Source: Lota lota (taxonomy: Eukaryota > Chordata > Actinopteri > Gadiformes > Lotidae). From it: a stretch of 64,000 nt of DNA. Shown piece after piece: positions 1 to 64,000 of this stretch. Location: contig JACYXH010000175.1 in NCBI GenBank assembly GCA_026745465.1, forward strand, positions 1,089,501 through 1,153,500, given 5' to 3'. The notes under the pieces were generated by a model. The model saw nothing but the letters and a program-made list of their open reading frames with translations. It did no database searches and was not told where the DNA came from. The translations under genes were made by a program, and so were the position numbers. Each line of letters begins with the position of its first letter. Position 1 is the first letter of the stretch.

Positions 1-11759
<11,759 letters not shown>

Positions 11760-11929
11760 CTGGAGGAGGAGGGAGAGATGATGATGATCAGTGAGATAAC
11801 ACATGTCCTCATGTAGAACAGTAGAGAAAGAGCTGGAGCCAGCTGGAAGACCATGACGCTTAAAGTGTAGTGAACCTTCTGTTTCAGCTCGAATTAGAAC
11901 ACTATTAGATAAAAAAATAAGTTTTGTTC

Positions 11930-12415
11930 TGAGAGTCTTAGGAAGGAGGGGGGGGGGGGGCGTGTTATCCCCATGGTTACAACCCACGGCCACTTTGTGA
12001 TACTTTTTTACTACAGTCGTTGTGTATGGGCGTTATAATGAGCGACGTATATGAAATCCGCTCCATATGTAGCGCTGTACTGTAAGTGTCAGAGACGCGT
12101 TATCCTCTTTTGGACGCCAACATCCAAATCAACCACTGGCCAGACGGAGCTCAGCACACACTGTGGCGTTATACTATAAGGGCCCGAGAAGCTTAACCCT
12201 CTCTCTCTTAACAACCACTGCCTGGACGGAGCTCCACACATCCACACACACCTTGCCGCCGTTATCCCTTGGTCGTGATGTAGAAAAATTACGGTCTTGT
12301 TTCAGTAAAAGTGATGAAATTGCATAGATTACTATGTTGAAGATCATATAAGACATATTACCAAGTAAAAACAACCCCTTAAATGTAAGATCCAAAATGG
12401 CCTCTGGACAGCAAT
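11930..12415. repeat. dispersed repeat, copy 1
   Basis: Shares several blocks with 19615-19860 in the same orientation, including CGTGTTATCCCCATGGTTA, CTTTGTGAT and GCATAGATTACTAT, followed by a GACATATT block. It also has an internal partial duplication (around 12125-12165 and 12205-12250, both with ACGGAGCTC). Not coding. The family was not identified. Confidence 0.6.
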
Positions 12416-12575
12416 ATTGTGGGGCTGGGGGAGGGCATAATATATGATGCAATAATACTATAGTTAAGAGTTTGTTTATATATTTGTAAAAATGTAATTT
12501 GCTTTACACATCTTATACATGTTACCATATTATTATTACACTACCCAGTACCCACTCAATACAGACAATGTAAAG

Positions 12576-12605
12576 AATGTATGTATGTATGTATGTATGT
12601 ATGTT
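12576..12605. repeat. (ATGT)n microsatellite
   Basis: About seven tandem copies of the tetranucleotide ATGT. Confidence 0.9.
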
Positions 12606-14194
12606 TATTTTGCTGTTTATCACACTGTAACAATGTAAAAGTTCAAAAGACTAGCTTATTGAAAAATGCTCTACATAGAGTCTGGTTAAACAACATTTAG
12701 ATCAGACTCATGCTCAGCTTGTTGGTTTTAAAGACAATGTGGCATCTTAGATGTTAAAATGTTTCCTCAAAATGAACTTTCCACTATTAACATCAAATGT
12801 TAACTCTAACTAATTAACTATCAACACTTTTGCGATCAGTGTCAGTGTCATAATGTCCTAATTTTTAGTCTAGCGAATAGCAGAACATTTGTTGTCCAGA
12901 AAAACATTCAAACAAGCAAAAGAGGTGTCACCTTACCCCAAATAATCAATCATTATTATCCTCATTACTATTCGTTGACTCATCCTGATTGGTCCAAAAC
13001 ATGTGTGCTAAGTGACAGCAAGGAAGATGAAGAAACAGTAGCTTCCTTATGCCCTTTAAGATGCCTTGCTGTGTCTTGACACAGACATTGTGGACATGCA
13101 TGATGGGAATGTGAATGATAGGTATTGACTCTGCTGAGCAATGCAACAGGGCGGCTCTTTGACTTGTTGTAATCATAATAAAATAGCAAGAATCTACTAG
13201 AGTGTGCATGTGAACAGGAGGAGGCGGTGGCTAATACTTGTTGTTCATTGGCCATAAGATAAGAAAATAACACAGAATTGTTGTAGCCATGTCATTACAA
13301 GGCATTTCCTGCTTATATTAACTATTTTGAAAACTGAAAACAGTCCTTCTGTATAAATGTAAATTTTGTTGATATGAGCTAAAAGTGAAATAGTTAAAGG
13401 TAAACATAATTACAGCATCAACCACAGTAGTTACAATTGGCATGTCTGTTTAAAGGTCATTGGGGAACGGGGATGCCTACTAAATGTCATGCACAAGCTA
13501 AATGCTCCATTAATCTATACTGTATTTTTGTCCTCTTGATAACAGAGATGTTAAGACTAGTAACCAAACGTAACTCCAGATGGTGGCTTGCTGCTCAAAC
13601 ATTTATCACTAGCAGACCTAGTAGGACAATTGACAGTACAACTGCTTATAAAACCACAATAACGGCCTACCGTAATATTAATTTACTTGACACAGCATAT
13701 TGCTTAAAGCCCAAATTCACTAAGGATTTCAATCTACGACAGAAGAAACAACCTAAACACAGACTTTGATATCTTGTAAAATCAGCCATCACAGGAGCAG
13801 CAATTACATTAAGATCAGAGAGTTTCTGCCTTTCAAATTATGACAAATGCCTGTGTAACCTGGGAGGATATACACATAAGACTGGTATGGTTTCAAAGAG
13901 TCTAATCTCATGGATAAAATCGATCAAAACGTTCTGTCTTGCACAACTGATAAGAGCCAAATGGATGCCATGAAAAGGGTAACCTAAGACACAGTTCATG
14001 CATTCCATGTAAGGGGAACCGAGCATCTGTTTAAAACGGGTTCCAGAACGTTCCAGTCTCCGGAATAGCACTTCTTCTGCTGCTCACGGGAGCTGTCCGT
14101 TTCAGCACCACACTACACATACTCGACCTAGTTCTGAGACGACACGAAATAACAAATCTTGCATTCCCACTCACGTCGGCCTCAGACAACACAC

Positions 14195-14246
<52 letters not shown>

Positions 14247-14275
14247 GGCACGCACGCACACGCACACACACACAC
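14195..14275. repeat. (CA)n microsatellite
   Basis: A clean CA run of about 48 bp followed by an interrupted CA/CG-rich end. Confidence 0.9.
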
Positions 14276-15784
14276 TACCCACTATGCAAAAATTTCACAC
14301 GATCGCCTTGCCTTGGTTTTAAGTAGGCCTAAATATTCGTGGATGCAGGTCATGATAACATTCAGTTATCCGTGTTCTAGGATGAGCTTGTATAGGCCTA
14401 TCGTTAGAGTTGCTAGCGTCGTGCATGCCTAGGATGCTCGACACGGTCCTTTCTCGCCGACTTGGCCAATACCCTTCACCGATAGGTGATGATGCCTATG
14501 TGATGCTTCCATTATAGCTTACAATATAACCTAGGGATAGGCCTTTCTGTATCCATGCGGGCTTTACTATTTACATCGCGACATTTGTTCCCTCATTCTA
14601 ATTTGCCATGGATAAACAGTGAATTGTTTGCTATTTTCCCCGATATGGACACTACGCTGAACCCCACTCTATTCATTTACATATAGCCTACACTGGACAG
14701 TATTTTCGACCAGCGACTAGCCCAGTGAAGCCCAGCATGAAGCAGCAGCATTGCGCACATAAGAAGCCCTTTACACAAAACTGGCCGAATTACCGATTGC
14801 TGCAGTGGGTGGATTCTATCATGTTGGACATGTCCTGCTGTGATTTGCTAACCTGAACGAATCAAAGTCATTGGTCTAATAATGTCGATAGATCATCAAG
14901 GCGGAATTAAATGTTATCCCGTGAGCATGTCATTGAATGCACCTGTTTTTTTTTTTCTCCCGTTCTATTCTTTACGTTTAGCATTGGGAGCTGTGCACCA
15001 CACCCGGGGTCCGCGTCGACCGCCAGATCAATACGCGTCTCCATACGTGCACAGACGGCATGAAATACAAATAATACATATCTTACCCTGAAATAAGAGC
15101 GAATAGATGGGGGAAAAAAACAAGGTTACCGGAGAACATGAATGACATACACCCATAAGAGCATTTAGAAAGATTATATCGATGATGAAGGAATCGCCTA
15201 CTCACACACCAGCCACATATTCCACCAGTGGCATCATGTAAAAGATGAAAGAAATATTTATTGATATAAACTGACACTGTAAAGCATAAGATTGTACTGA
15301 GGATGTTTGCGGCTGGCCCGCTTACCTTTTTGAATGAATCGGTCAATCCAGCTAACGCACACCTCGGATTTTCTTTCCCGATATCTAATTCATGCCTTAT
15401 AAATAATGATTAAATTGAGCTAAAGACATATACCAAACATGACGTTCCAAAACGATAGGTATTTTTTCCTCTATACGCCCCAAAAAAATCCCCATGTATA
15501 TTTGACACGCATGGAGTCTTATTCCCATTCACCTGGAAGATGAAAACCAGCTCTGCGACATTTATTTATGCAAGCATATTGACGCGATGGAAAAACATAT
15601 TTCCTCATGAAAAATCGTCCTTGGGTAAAAGACAAAGAAAATACTTACTTTGTCACCGTTACAGAGAATCCAGAAAGGCGTTGTTGGACTGCAGATGTGG
15701 AAAAGATTGGGGAGAAACTGCGGTTGTCGCCATATTGTTGCTGGTATCCGTCCCCTACATAATTGATGACTCTCAGCAAAATGC

Positions 15785-15856
15785 AAGGGAGTGTCGCCAA
15801 GTGCGTTTCTTAGAATCACGAAGGGAGTGTCGCCAAGTGCGTTTCTTAAAATCACA
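15785..15856. repeat. 36-bp tandem duplication
   Basis: Two head-to-tail copies, 15785-15820 and 15821-15856, both containing AGGGAGTGTCGCCAAGTGCG and differing at two bases. Read on the minus strand, a 97-codon frame contains the motif LRNALGDTP twice. No gene was recognised. Confidence 0.9.
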
Positions 15857-16555
15857 GGTCATTTGAGCCATCGTGTTAAGAAAAGGTCTTGTACATCAGA
15901 ATGTATCATGGGATGTTTTGTTGGTGAAAGTGCCATTTTGAGAGGAAGAAATTGAGAGTTGTAAATCATAAATCAACGTCAATATTCCGTAACCTAATGA
16001 AAACGTTGTTTTTCTATGTCCAGCATGAGAAACGCTGTGGAAGTTTCAAACACAATGATGTCTTCCTGTAATGACAAATAATTTCACGATTAATAACTAA
16101 ACAATGTCCAAAACAAACAATAACACAATAACTAACATTCCATTGCCCCTCTGCTTCTGAAATGGAGGAGGTCATTTTGATGTGACGTCCTATTGGTGCA
16201 CTGTTGTATTGGTTATATCAGTCGATTTTTAAAAGATACTGTTCTATCAAGCAGGCTTAGATCTTCCTGACTCATGGTGAAATCCTACAGTCTCTCAGTG
16301 TGTTATCCACAGCTGGCACGGTCATGACTGCAACTACCCAAATCGCAATCGAGCACTTTTCGAGCCCATTTTCACTTCAATTTGGCATATCAACTAACCA
16401 ATCTTGCACTTTAGAATATAATTTATGGTAAGAATAATGGCCTATAATATGGTGATTTACTCTGGTAACAGCAGGAAGACAATTTCTTTTTTATTTATTT
16501 ATGTTCAACTTCAGATCGAAGTGCACAAAATGTAGACTTGAATGAATAATAATAG

Positions 16556-16623
16556 CCTAATTAGTAGCCTATGTTTTCAAATATATTTGTTGATGTATTT
16601 GAAAAGGTATGCTACTAATTAGG
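16556..16623. repeat. short foldback element
   Basis: 31-bp inverted arms (16556-16586 and 16593-16623; four mismatches) around a 6-nt loop, starting CCTAATTAGTAGC. The arm segment TTCAAATATATTTGTTGAT recurs directly about 70 bp downstream. It resembles a small MITE remnant. Confidence 0.75.
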
Positions 16624-18306
16624 TTACGTTTTCAAATATATCTTCAAATATATTTGTTGATATGTCATATCCAACAAAATTATAAATTATAAAATAAATG
16701 AATGCAAATTTTCATTGTCTATTCATTTGATTTCGACCTCATATAGAACACAGTTCTTTAGGTCTATTTGCGGAGTAGTAATTTCAGGTAGGTGCTGAGG
16801 AGGGCGGCACTGCACCTGCCAGTTCATTGTAGTTAGTTTGTGGAAGTCGGTGAATTGAAGCACACATGAAGACAAAAGGACTGCTCTTAATTCAAGAATA
16901 GACACAACTTGTTTGAGGTACAATTTTGGGAGTAGTTGAAGTAATTTGAGGAGTCCAGTAGTGATGGGTAGTTCATGAATGAGTCGGCCCTAAGAGCTGG
17001 CTCCTTGAGATAAACTATGGGAGCCGACTTGCCTATCTGAAGTGCTGAAAGAGACGTTTTTTGTTTTTATATACATTATATAGCAGTGAAGTGTGGGAAA
17101 GTCAGGGGCTGGGTAGCCAGTCGCTTTTCCCAAAAATCGGATTTAGAAATAAATAAATAAACTCCACATGAACAACTGTTAGATGGGAATAACTTTAATC
17201 AGTGAGTGAGTTAACGTGGCCCACGTGAGTGACGTAGGCCACGTTTACAATACTTTAGCCTTATGTCCAGCCATGAATAATTTCAAACAACAGAATTATA
17301 CTACAATACAAAATATCGTAAAAGACCCAACTCATCATCCCATCAAATGGGCGCTAAAATACCAATATGCAACACATTTTGAACAGGAAAACATTGATTT
17401 GGAACATTCTGGAGCTGAAAGAGCTGGCTTCTATTGGTGAGCTGAACCAAATGATCTGACTCACTGAAAAGAGCCGGAAGGCCCGTCACTGTAGTCCAAC
17501 TCACTGTAGTCCACTGACACATTTTGAATTTGAAAGCATGGTTGTTCTCCTTAGACGGTCTTCTGTCCTACCAGGCACAAGCCATAACAAAAGCTCATTG
17601 CCATTTATAAAGTGTATATTTGTACGGTTTGTTGAGGAAAGGATTTCGCCGCAACGCCTGATTCAGTGTGAATCGGCTGGGAGGGCTGGGGTTGTTTCGG
17701 TTGGAAACTTTCGAAATCGAGCTGGTTTCTCCAAATGGTCCTCCGTGCCTTGGCTGTTTTGACACAACTTCTAAATAAAACATTTAAACGATTGAAGAGA
17801 TTTAAAAGGCAAATTTATCTTGACACAGAATGTATGAAAATATGTAGAAGTGCTGAAAGTGAATTTAAACATTGTTGATCAAAGCTAACTAAGCTACCTC
17901 GTTACGTTTCCTCATTTCATTCACTTTGTGTCTACATAGACGTCCAGAGTCGTTAGATCATGCTCGAATGAAGCATTGTTAGCATTTTGTCATGGCTTCG
18001 TAGTTGGAAGAAACGAAGAAGACAAAGAAGAGGTACATTTTCAACTCCAAATTAACATGATTGCTACACTCCGGTAAGGTCGGGGAATAAAATCAGCGTC
18101 ATGGTTTAAAAAAAAGGTCAAAAAAAGAGGTGAGAAGTCGAAACAATATTAATTTGTGGCGAAGCCATTCATATATTCAAAGACGCCTTATTGGTGTTTG
18201 GATTGTGTTTCAACGTCGACGCTTATTTGAGAGGCAAAGACTGGCCTGTAATCAAATACATGTGAACGGGGGGGCTGCGGTTTTTATGGATAAAAAGCAG
18301 TAACGT

Positions 18307-18470
18307 TATAACGTTTACATTTCTCAATAGATTTCAATGAGTCGTTTTTATTGAAGGGTTTGTGAACAACGGTATGTAAAACATATATTTTATATAAAAT
18401 ATATATAATATGATTAAATATGAATATAAAAACGACTAATTGAAATCCGATGAGAAATATAAACGTTATA
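18307..18470. repeat. foldback element, 45-bp arms
   Basis: Inverted arms 18307-18351 and 18426-18470 match at about 40 of 45 positions (core TATAACGTTTA and TTAGTCGTTTTTAT). They enclose a 74-nt AT-rich loop. It lies about 600 bp before the first recognised protease exon. A MITE-type insertion is likely. It also sits under the longest open frame of the window (18284-19021, minus). Confidence 0.75.
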
Positions 18471-19049
18471 GTAGCCAAATTTGTATCCAAATTTGTATAA
18501 AAAAACGTAGCTCCCCATTTACTTTTTCTGTTTACAAGTAATCTGACCAAGACCAATATGGCGGTGACATTGACGTATCGTAGCAACAGTTCAAAGCGCT
18601 CAATGCGGTGGTTGATGCACGTCGTTTCAACCTCAACGTCAAAATGTAAAGTACCTAATGCATTTATTACTAGCCTATACTCAGAGAACCTAGAGTGCAG
18701 TATTGCCATGTAAATATCTTTGGTTGTTAGATAATTGAGAATAAAATATGATGTGTACGATAATTCTTTATTTCCACCAAAACATTGTTTTTGTGCTGTT
18801 CTGTTGTTTAGTTTTGGGCAGTTCTGTTGTTTAAATTCCAATCTATCGTAACCTGGTCGTAACGCATTTATCCAACAATTTATAAAAAGACCTACGCAAA
18901 TGGATTGTAGGACATTTCTCAAGATCCTACGTTTGATCGTTATATTTTCAAATGTTTCGTCGCACGGTAGGCAAATAAGTAGCTGACACTGATCAAATGC
19001 AAGTGTCCTACTTGAAAACAAACTATATTTTACGTTGTTATGTTTTTAA

Positions 19050-21365
<2,316 letters not shown>

Positions 21366-24300
21366 GGAGAAGGACGAAGTCATCTACAAACAACTTTACT
21401 CCAACGTCTTAGCGTTAAATGAATATATATTAAACATTCTCAACCATAGCTGGATTAAATGTTATGATTGTCATTTTCAAATGACAGAGTGGTAACTATA
21501 TGAAAATATATCCATACAGCATTTTGTTCAGAAATTTTATAATTTTCAGAATGCTTCACTGTTTTAGACATATAGTATACTATACAATACTATACATTTT
21601 GAATACAATTTCAAAATGTATTCTACATTTTGCACGTAACTTAAACTTTCCCAACACATATTTTTAAATTGTATGTTGATAGAACATTTTTATTTCATAA
21701 GTAGATTATTTTATATGGATACTTTTATACTGATTTTCGGATACAATGATTGTCATACATTTCATCAAACCTATCCTTATGTAAAACTAATTTTGAAGCT
21801 GAGATGTGAAGTGAGATGTTCTTTAGTCACATAATGAATGCAGAATATATTGGTAATATCCACCTCAATGGAGCTATAATAAAGCCTCAAGGTGAAATCA
21901 AATACAGAAAAAACACTGATGTAATCACGGTGGAGCCATGGTTGCATGAAACAGCGCGCATTGCTGACACCTAGTGGAGGAAAAGAGGATCGCTCCTGGC
22001 CTGACCGCAGTGTTTGGTGCTTTTCATGTCTAGATATCAGTAGGGAAAAGTAGGACTGCAGAAAATATATTTTAATTATGTTGCATTACCAAGCAACTTG
22101 AAAACAAATATAAATATGGTTATGATCTTTTGTTAACTTAATATTTTTTTGGATAGTGATATATACATGGTCTATAGAATAAATCCATATTTTGATAAAT
22201 AAATAATTCATTATTCACTTACTTCATGACACCAGCTTTGTGGACTCGATCAACAGGATGAAAACAAAAATATCACTGGGTTGAGGAGATCTTCCATCTT
22301 CTAAATCCATAATTAAGAACATGTGAAACCAGGGGATCTTAACATTACAGACGGGTTTACAAAAAAGGGCCAAGACATTTTTGACAAAGCCTTTTTTATT
22401 TTACACGAAACATCAACTGACAGCAGAACAGTGTTTGACAAGGATGTACTTTCAGAGTTAGAAGTTTTTGCACCATTGACTATTGTGGAACATCGTTGAT
22501 GCACCTTGACAATGCATAGTGTACAGACTGTTGAGGTATACATTTTGGGGCCCTTGAGATACGTGTAACCCTAACCCTAGTTTCATGACCTCACAGGTAC
22601 AACAATACAGACTGATGATGTGCTTACAATATTAACTTTGGAGGCTACTTACGCACTCAATTCTGCGTTACGTTTGGCGTGAATTGAAAAGACTGGAAAT
22701 TTAAAAATAACTTGAGAAAAGGTCAAAGAGAAAAGTGTAGCAATAATTGTGGTCAGTGCAAAATGTAAAAAAGTGAAGAAAAACCCCACTGATATTACTC
22801 CCATTCGAGCCCACTGAAAAAGTGATAAATGTTTAAAATTGTTCTGTCCCCTGGCCTAACCATTCTCTATGTATAGCACCATAGTCCATGAAAAAGGCTT
22901 CTAGAGCATTGTGAAATTATGCAACTTTATTCAAACGTGAAGTAAAACAATAGCAACAAACAAAATAATAACATAAAAAAACATAACACCTGTTGCTATA
23001 AAGGCTTTGATTACAGTTATTTATGAATTAACCAACTTTGTTCAAAAGACTCTTGCAAACATTTCAATGTCTGCCAGTGAAGTAGCTAAACTACTTCTGT
23101 GTTACAATCTTTCGTAAATGTGCAGGTTCTTAGAATCGTGAAGAATAACTGCTGAAACTCACACAGAATATATTAAGTTCCAATTTAGATGGAAGAGTAA
23201 AGAGTAAAACTACAGTGGGGGCGACATGAAAAAACATAAAAAAGAAAAATACCTTTTGTAATGAATGGTTTCAAAAGTTTGCTTTTTTGTTGAGCCATAA
23301 AAATGTATACCGTAACTTAATGTGTACTGTAACTGAACAAATAGTCTCACTCTGACACTAATGATTTAGGGAAAGTGCATTTTCAATAATTGCCAATTAT
23401 TTATATTTTTCACTCCTGTAACGTCCTACTGTGAAAATGACGATGCATCAATAATGCTGTCAAGTGTGAGAACGGTCAAGTCATCAAAAATGTAATGCAT
23501 ACAATATAACCAGTCAGTTTTCAACCTCAAACATATGGTACAGACAACATTCTCACCCTCCTTAAATAACCTGCCCTTCATCATCAGGATGATTTTATCT
23601 TTTTATGACACCTTGATTGCTGTACATTTCCTATTGACAAGGTGTGTTGTTTCAGTGTAATTGACATTCATAAACTATGGGTTTCAATGGCAATGCCAAA
23701 ACGTGAGCATCCTTTTAGACGAATTCATCCCACTTAAAAAATCTGCAGGAAGGAAGCGGGTGGGCCAAAATGGAGCACTCCGCAATAGTGGATCCACACA
23801 TGAAAGCTTTGACCAATGGAAATATCTTTTTTTAGTTCCACAGGTTTAATAAGGCAAAGTTCTGTCCTCATTCTCGTCTTTGCACCATTAAAAAGAAAGG
23901 GTTACGAACACCAGTGTTTTTTCAACGTCATGCATGCCGTGGTGGTCCAACACAAAAGGCACTGACTTGCCTTCAACTAACCGACGTCTACCCGGTCGGC
24001 TGTGATGCTAAAGGGGGGTTTTAACTGTGAGACGCACTGCTTAACCATTGAACATGAGTATATGACTATACTTTTTGTTAAAATGTGTTAGTCGTTTCAA
24101 AATTAGCCCTGCATACTGACCTGTATGGCTGCCAATCGTCATTAATACCCTTAACAATGGGTGGGTACACAATCAATTAAACATCTAATAACAGCTGTAG
24201 TTAGTGTGTTTTAAGCCCATGATTAGTACTATAACAATTATTCTTACAACTATTGTATTATTAATACTCCTATTCTTACTATGCTATTGCGATTCTCCAC

Positions 24301-25452
24301 ATCCAAGAGAGAAGATGCTTGCATTTTATTCATGATGTAGATTTCTTTTTTTTCTCCCACGCACTAACAAATCTTAATTCTGATGTACTTTATAACACAC
24401 CACAGGACTAATGGAATTCCACCTCATTGAATTATTTTGCGGTTGCTGTTGAGTTCTTATGAAAACCATGCTGTGGGCAGAAGGTCATGGAAAGGCGCAT
24501 GTGTACTTAAATGAAGTACTGTAGTACTTTAAATGAAGTATCGTAGTACTTTTTTTGATGAAGGCTTTGTCCAGGCGAGCTGCGTCTGCTGGTGGTACTG
24601 CAACACTGACATGAATTGTTTTTAGTTTTTTTTGTAGAGCACCAAAAGGGGGTGATGATGCAGGGATGTCTTGGACTCCAGAAACGGGCGGGATTGGGAC
24701 AACTTAAAGTGCATGAGGAAGGGGTCCAGGTCCTTGCACTGGTGACCTTCCTGTGGGGAAGCTGGGGAGGGGCTCAAGGAGACACTGGTTACAGAGTAGG
24801 CTCAGTTGGGTGGGAAAAAAAGTGAACAAAATAAAAAAGGAGTGAAGGAGGCGACAAAGACTTTGAACAGAGGGACATCCAAGTAATTAATGTCTAGTTA
24901 AAAAAAATTAACAGCTAAAATCATAAACAACCAATGTATAAAATAGTAAATCGAGTGGAGCAGTGGAGGTGGAGAATTGGGTGAAGGCCACCTTCCTACA
25001 GTTTATGAAAGATATGTCTTATCAAAAGAGGAGGAAGAACTCTTTATTTTCTTAGAACCCAAAGTAAAACTCAGCAGCTGTCAGAGCCACACACTGCATA
25101 GTCACTGAGAGAGCGAGACAGAGAGAGAGAGAGAGAGAGTGAGAGAGAGGTGTGCTTTAATCTGTGCTGCCCCTCCCCACCCCCACTCTCACATGTGCCA
25201 TCCTGTGCTGCAGTGTCCAAGTTTACATACTGGGTCTAAATAATTGTGCACACAATCTCCTCCCCCCGCCCCCAATCCCCCTCCTCCCCTGCCCTCCTCT
25301 CCCACCCTGGTTCCTCGCCCATGTATGTCTCGTGGTTCAATTTCCCGCCATTTCTCCTCTCACCCTCCCCGTACCCCCCGCCGCCCCCAACCGAACACCC
25401 TTATCATCAGTCTGGGCTGGTGGGGTGCCCAGAGGGCGGGGCGGATGGGGGC
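21366..25452. other. convergent region: tmprss12 3' end and dip2b 3' UTR
   Basis: The protease (rightward) and dip2b (leftward) meet tail to tail. The right part is presumably a long dip2b 3' UTR. Minus-strand AATAAA signals are seen at 22926-22931, about 24325 and about 25045, and I cannot choose between them. A GA tract is at 25112-25150 and a C/CT-rich stretch at 25165-25400. No open frame looks like a gene, and no atf1 was seen although it lies here in mammals. Confidence 0.55.
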
Positions 25453-62768
<37,316 letters not shown>

Positions 62769-62879
62769 GACTGGTAACATAAAAACAACAGTCCTCAAAT
62801 AAAACGTCAACCTTCTATTGTGAAAAATACTCAAGACACAAAACAACCAAGGAATGAGAGACAAAATCCATTTGCACGA

Positions 62880-62940
62880 CTAGCCCCTCCGCCATAATGG
62901 GGAAACTCACCAATGGCAAAGAACGGTCACGTGACACCGT
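62880..62940 (-). promoter_or_regulatory. dip2b: probable dip2b core promoter
   Basis: Within 60 bp, some 110-170 bp above the start codon, lie a YY1-like ATGGCGG (minus strand, 62888-62894), a CCAAT box (62910-62914) and the 10-bp palindrome GTCACGTGAC (62926-62935), an E-box of the USF/TFE3 (CLEAR) type. No TATA box. Transcription probably starts near 62870-62900. This is inferred from motifs only. Confidence 0.55.
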
Positions 62941-64000
62941 TTACCTTGCCTGTACATTAAACGCGGCATCCAGTCGCAGTGAAAAAGCTTGTGCGCCCTC
63001 TTGCGCTAAGAGGAACATATTACAGCTTTCGTCTGTTATGAGCTCGAGGCTGAATCAGGGGCGTAGCCAGGAATTCATTTCATGGGAGGTTGGTAAACAA
63101 ATTGTAATGGAATAAGAATATGTAGCTATACTTAGAAAAAAATTAAGATAGATGTCGAAATCGACCGTTTTTTTTCGCCCTTTGGTATTATTAAAGTGTA
63201 AGGGAACTGAAGGCTGAGAGCTCGGGGACGTTGAAGTGCCTCGGAATAAGCACTTCGACGTCACTAATATTACACAATTTAAGTTCAGTGCAGGGTAGAA
63301 CATTAGAAAGCTGGTTGACCGAGACTGAGTACTATGTTGAAGATAAAATACATTACTATATATATAGAGAGAGAGACACATTACTATATTATATAAATAT
63401 AACTTATTAACGAAAAAAAAACGTTATGACATAGAAATGGCACATCAATCTTCTGCTGATCTGTCGGAATTCTGTTTTTCCTTGTTGGTGATAGGGTTGA
63501 CATGCCATCTCCGGTCTCCTTCTTTCCTCTCCTTGTCTGCTCGCCTCCTTGTCTCCACTCCTCCGGCTCAACTCTTCTGTTCTCCTTATCTCCTCTACAC
63601 TACTCCTATTTACCCCCCTTTTCTCCTTGTCTCCTCATCTCTTATTTTTTCCTTGTCTCCAAAGTAATTACAATCCATATGGTAACATTTCCACAAAAGA
63701 AGCACATAGACTACAGGGGCCAGGTCTACAGAGTAAACTACTAACCACATCCTAGTAGCCTACACTACCGCTCCAGGAACACATCTAAGCAATTCGGAAG
63801 GAGATTGTGTCTTTCAGCCTGATTATGCAGCCCTCATAAATTGCATCACACGTTGCGTAAAGGTGACAATCGTGAGTCGTAACATGCCATCAATTGCATT
63901 ATATTATGTCTATCTCAATCTATGGCAATAGTTCCTTTCTAGAAATATACATGTATACGTTTAACAAACAATCCAACATTTATTCTAGTAGTTCAACAGA
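62941..64000. other. region upstream of dip2b
   Basis: No gene was recognised. It is CpG-containing near 62950-63060, then AT-rich with a CT-rich stretch at 63500-63660. A divergent gene start was looked for and not found. Confidence 0.5.

Noticed and set aside
18284..19021. 245-codon open frame on the minus strand, the longest in the window
   Set aside because: It lies in AT-rich non-coding DNA over a foldback element, has no family resemblance, and runs antisense to the sequence just before the protease exon. Composition suggests chance.
22566..22580. TAACCCTAACCCTAG, telomere-like
   Set aside because: Only about two units; too short to call an interstitial telomeric array.
62941..64000. 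A divergent gene sharing the dip2b promoter
   Set aside because: No open frame with start context or recognisable protein was found on the plus strand.

Overview
The window is vertebrate nuclear DNA, almost certainly teleost. It holds multi-exon genes with GT-AG introns, dense dinucleotide microsatellites, tRNA-derived SINEs of the fish type, and the gene neighbourhood scn8a - tmprss12 - dip2b, which matches the order of these genes on human 12q13. The very high load of (CA)n/(GT)n and poly-G/C tracts would suit a cod-like fish, but that is only a suggestion.

Layout. (1) 2007-11759, minus strand: the 5' part of a voltage-gated sodium channel alpha subunit, best matched to Nav1.6 (scn8a). It comprises the start-codon exon, exons 2-4 and a mutually exclusive pair of S3-S4 exons (5N and 5A). 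The rest of the gene lies beyond base 1. Intron 2 is a minor-class AT-AC intron. (2) 19066-21365, plus strand: four exons of a trypsin-like serine protease with a complete His/Asp/Ser triad and a hydrophobic C-terminus, probably tmprss12. Its signal-peptide exon was not found. (3) 25453-62768, minus strand: a complete 38-exon dip2-family gene, called dip2b from synteny. The exons join in frame to 1577 codons plus stop. It is tail-to-tail with the protease, and its first intron (about 15.9 kb) fills most of the right end. A CpG-containing promoter with CCAAT, YY1-like and GTCACGTGAC motifs lies just above the first exon.

What stands out. Inside dip2b intron 3 (43866-44945) is a 1080-bp element with perfect 15-bp terminal inverted repeats and no coding capacity. 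Its interior is a chain of about 46 short palindromes (mostly ACTAGT and GATATC, some ACATGT and GACATATC). They are spaced 21 or 22 bp centre to centre, two helical turns, in 40 of 45 steps. This is the least ordinary structure in the window and my main candidate for something undescribed. Other notable points are three dip2b introns whose splice signals abut or lie within very long CA/GT tracts, a roughly 245-nt pyrimidine tract with a (GGGA)n array before scn8a exon 2, two small foldback hairpins, and a SINE that abuts a protease splice acceptor.

The three genes are not functionally linked. They are neighbours by conserved synteny: a neuronal sodium channel, a membrane-associated protease and a lipid-metabolism/AMP-binding-fold protein. 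No RNA genes, CRISPR arrays or viral genes were found.
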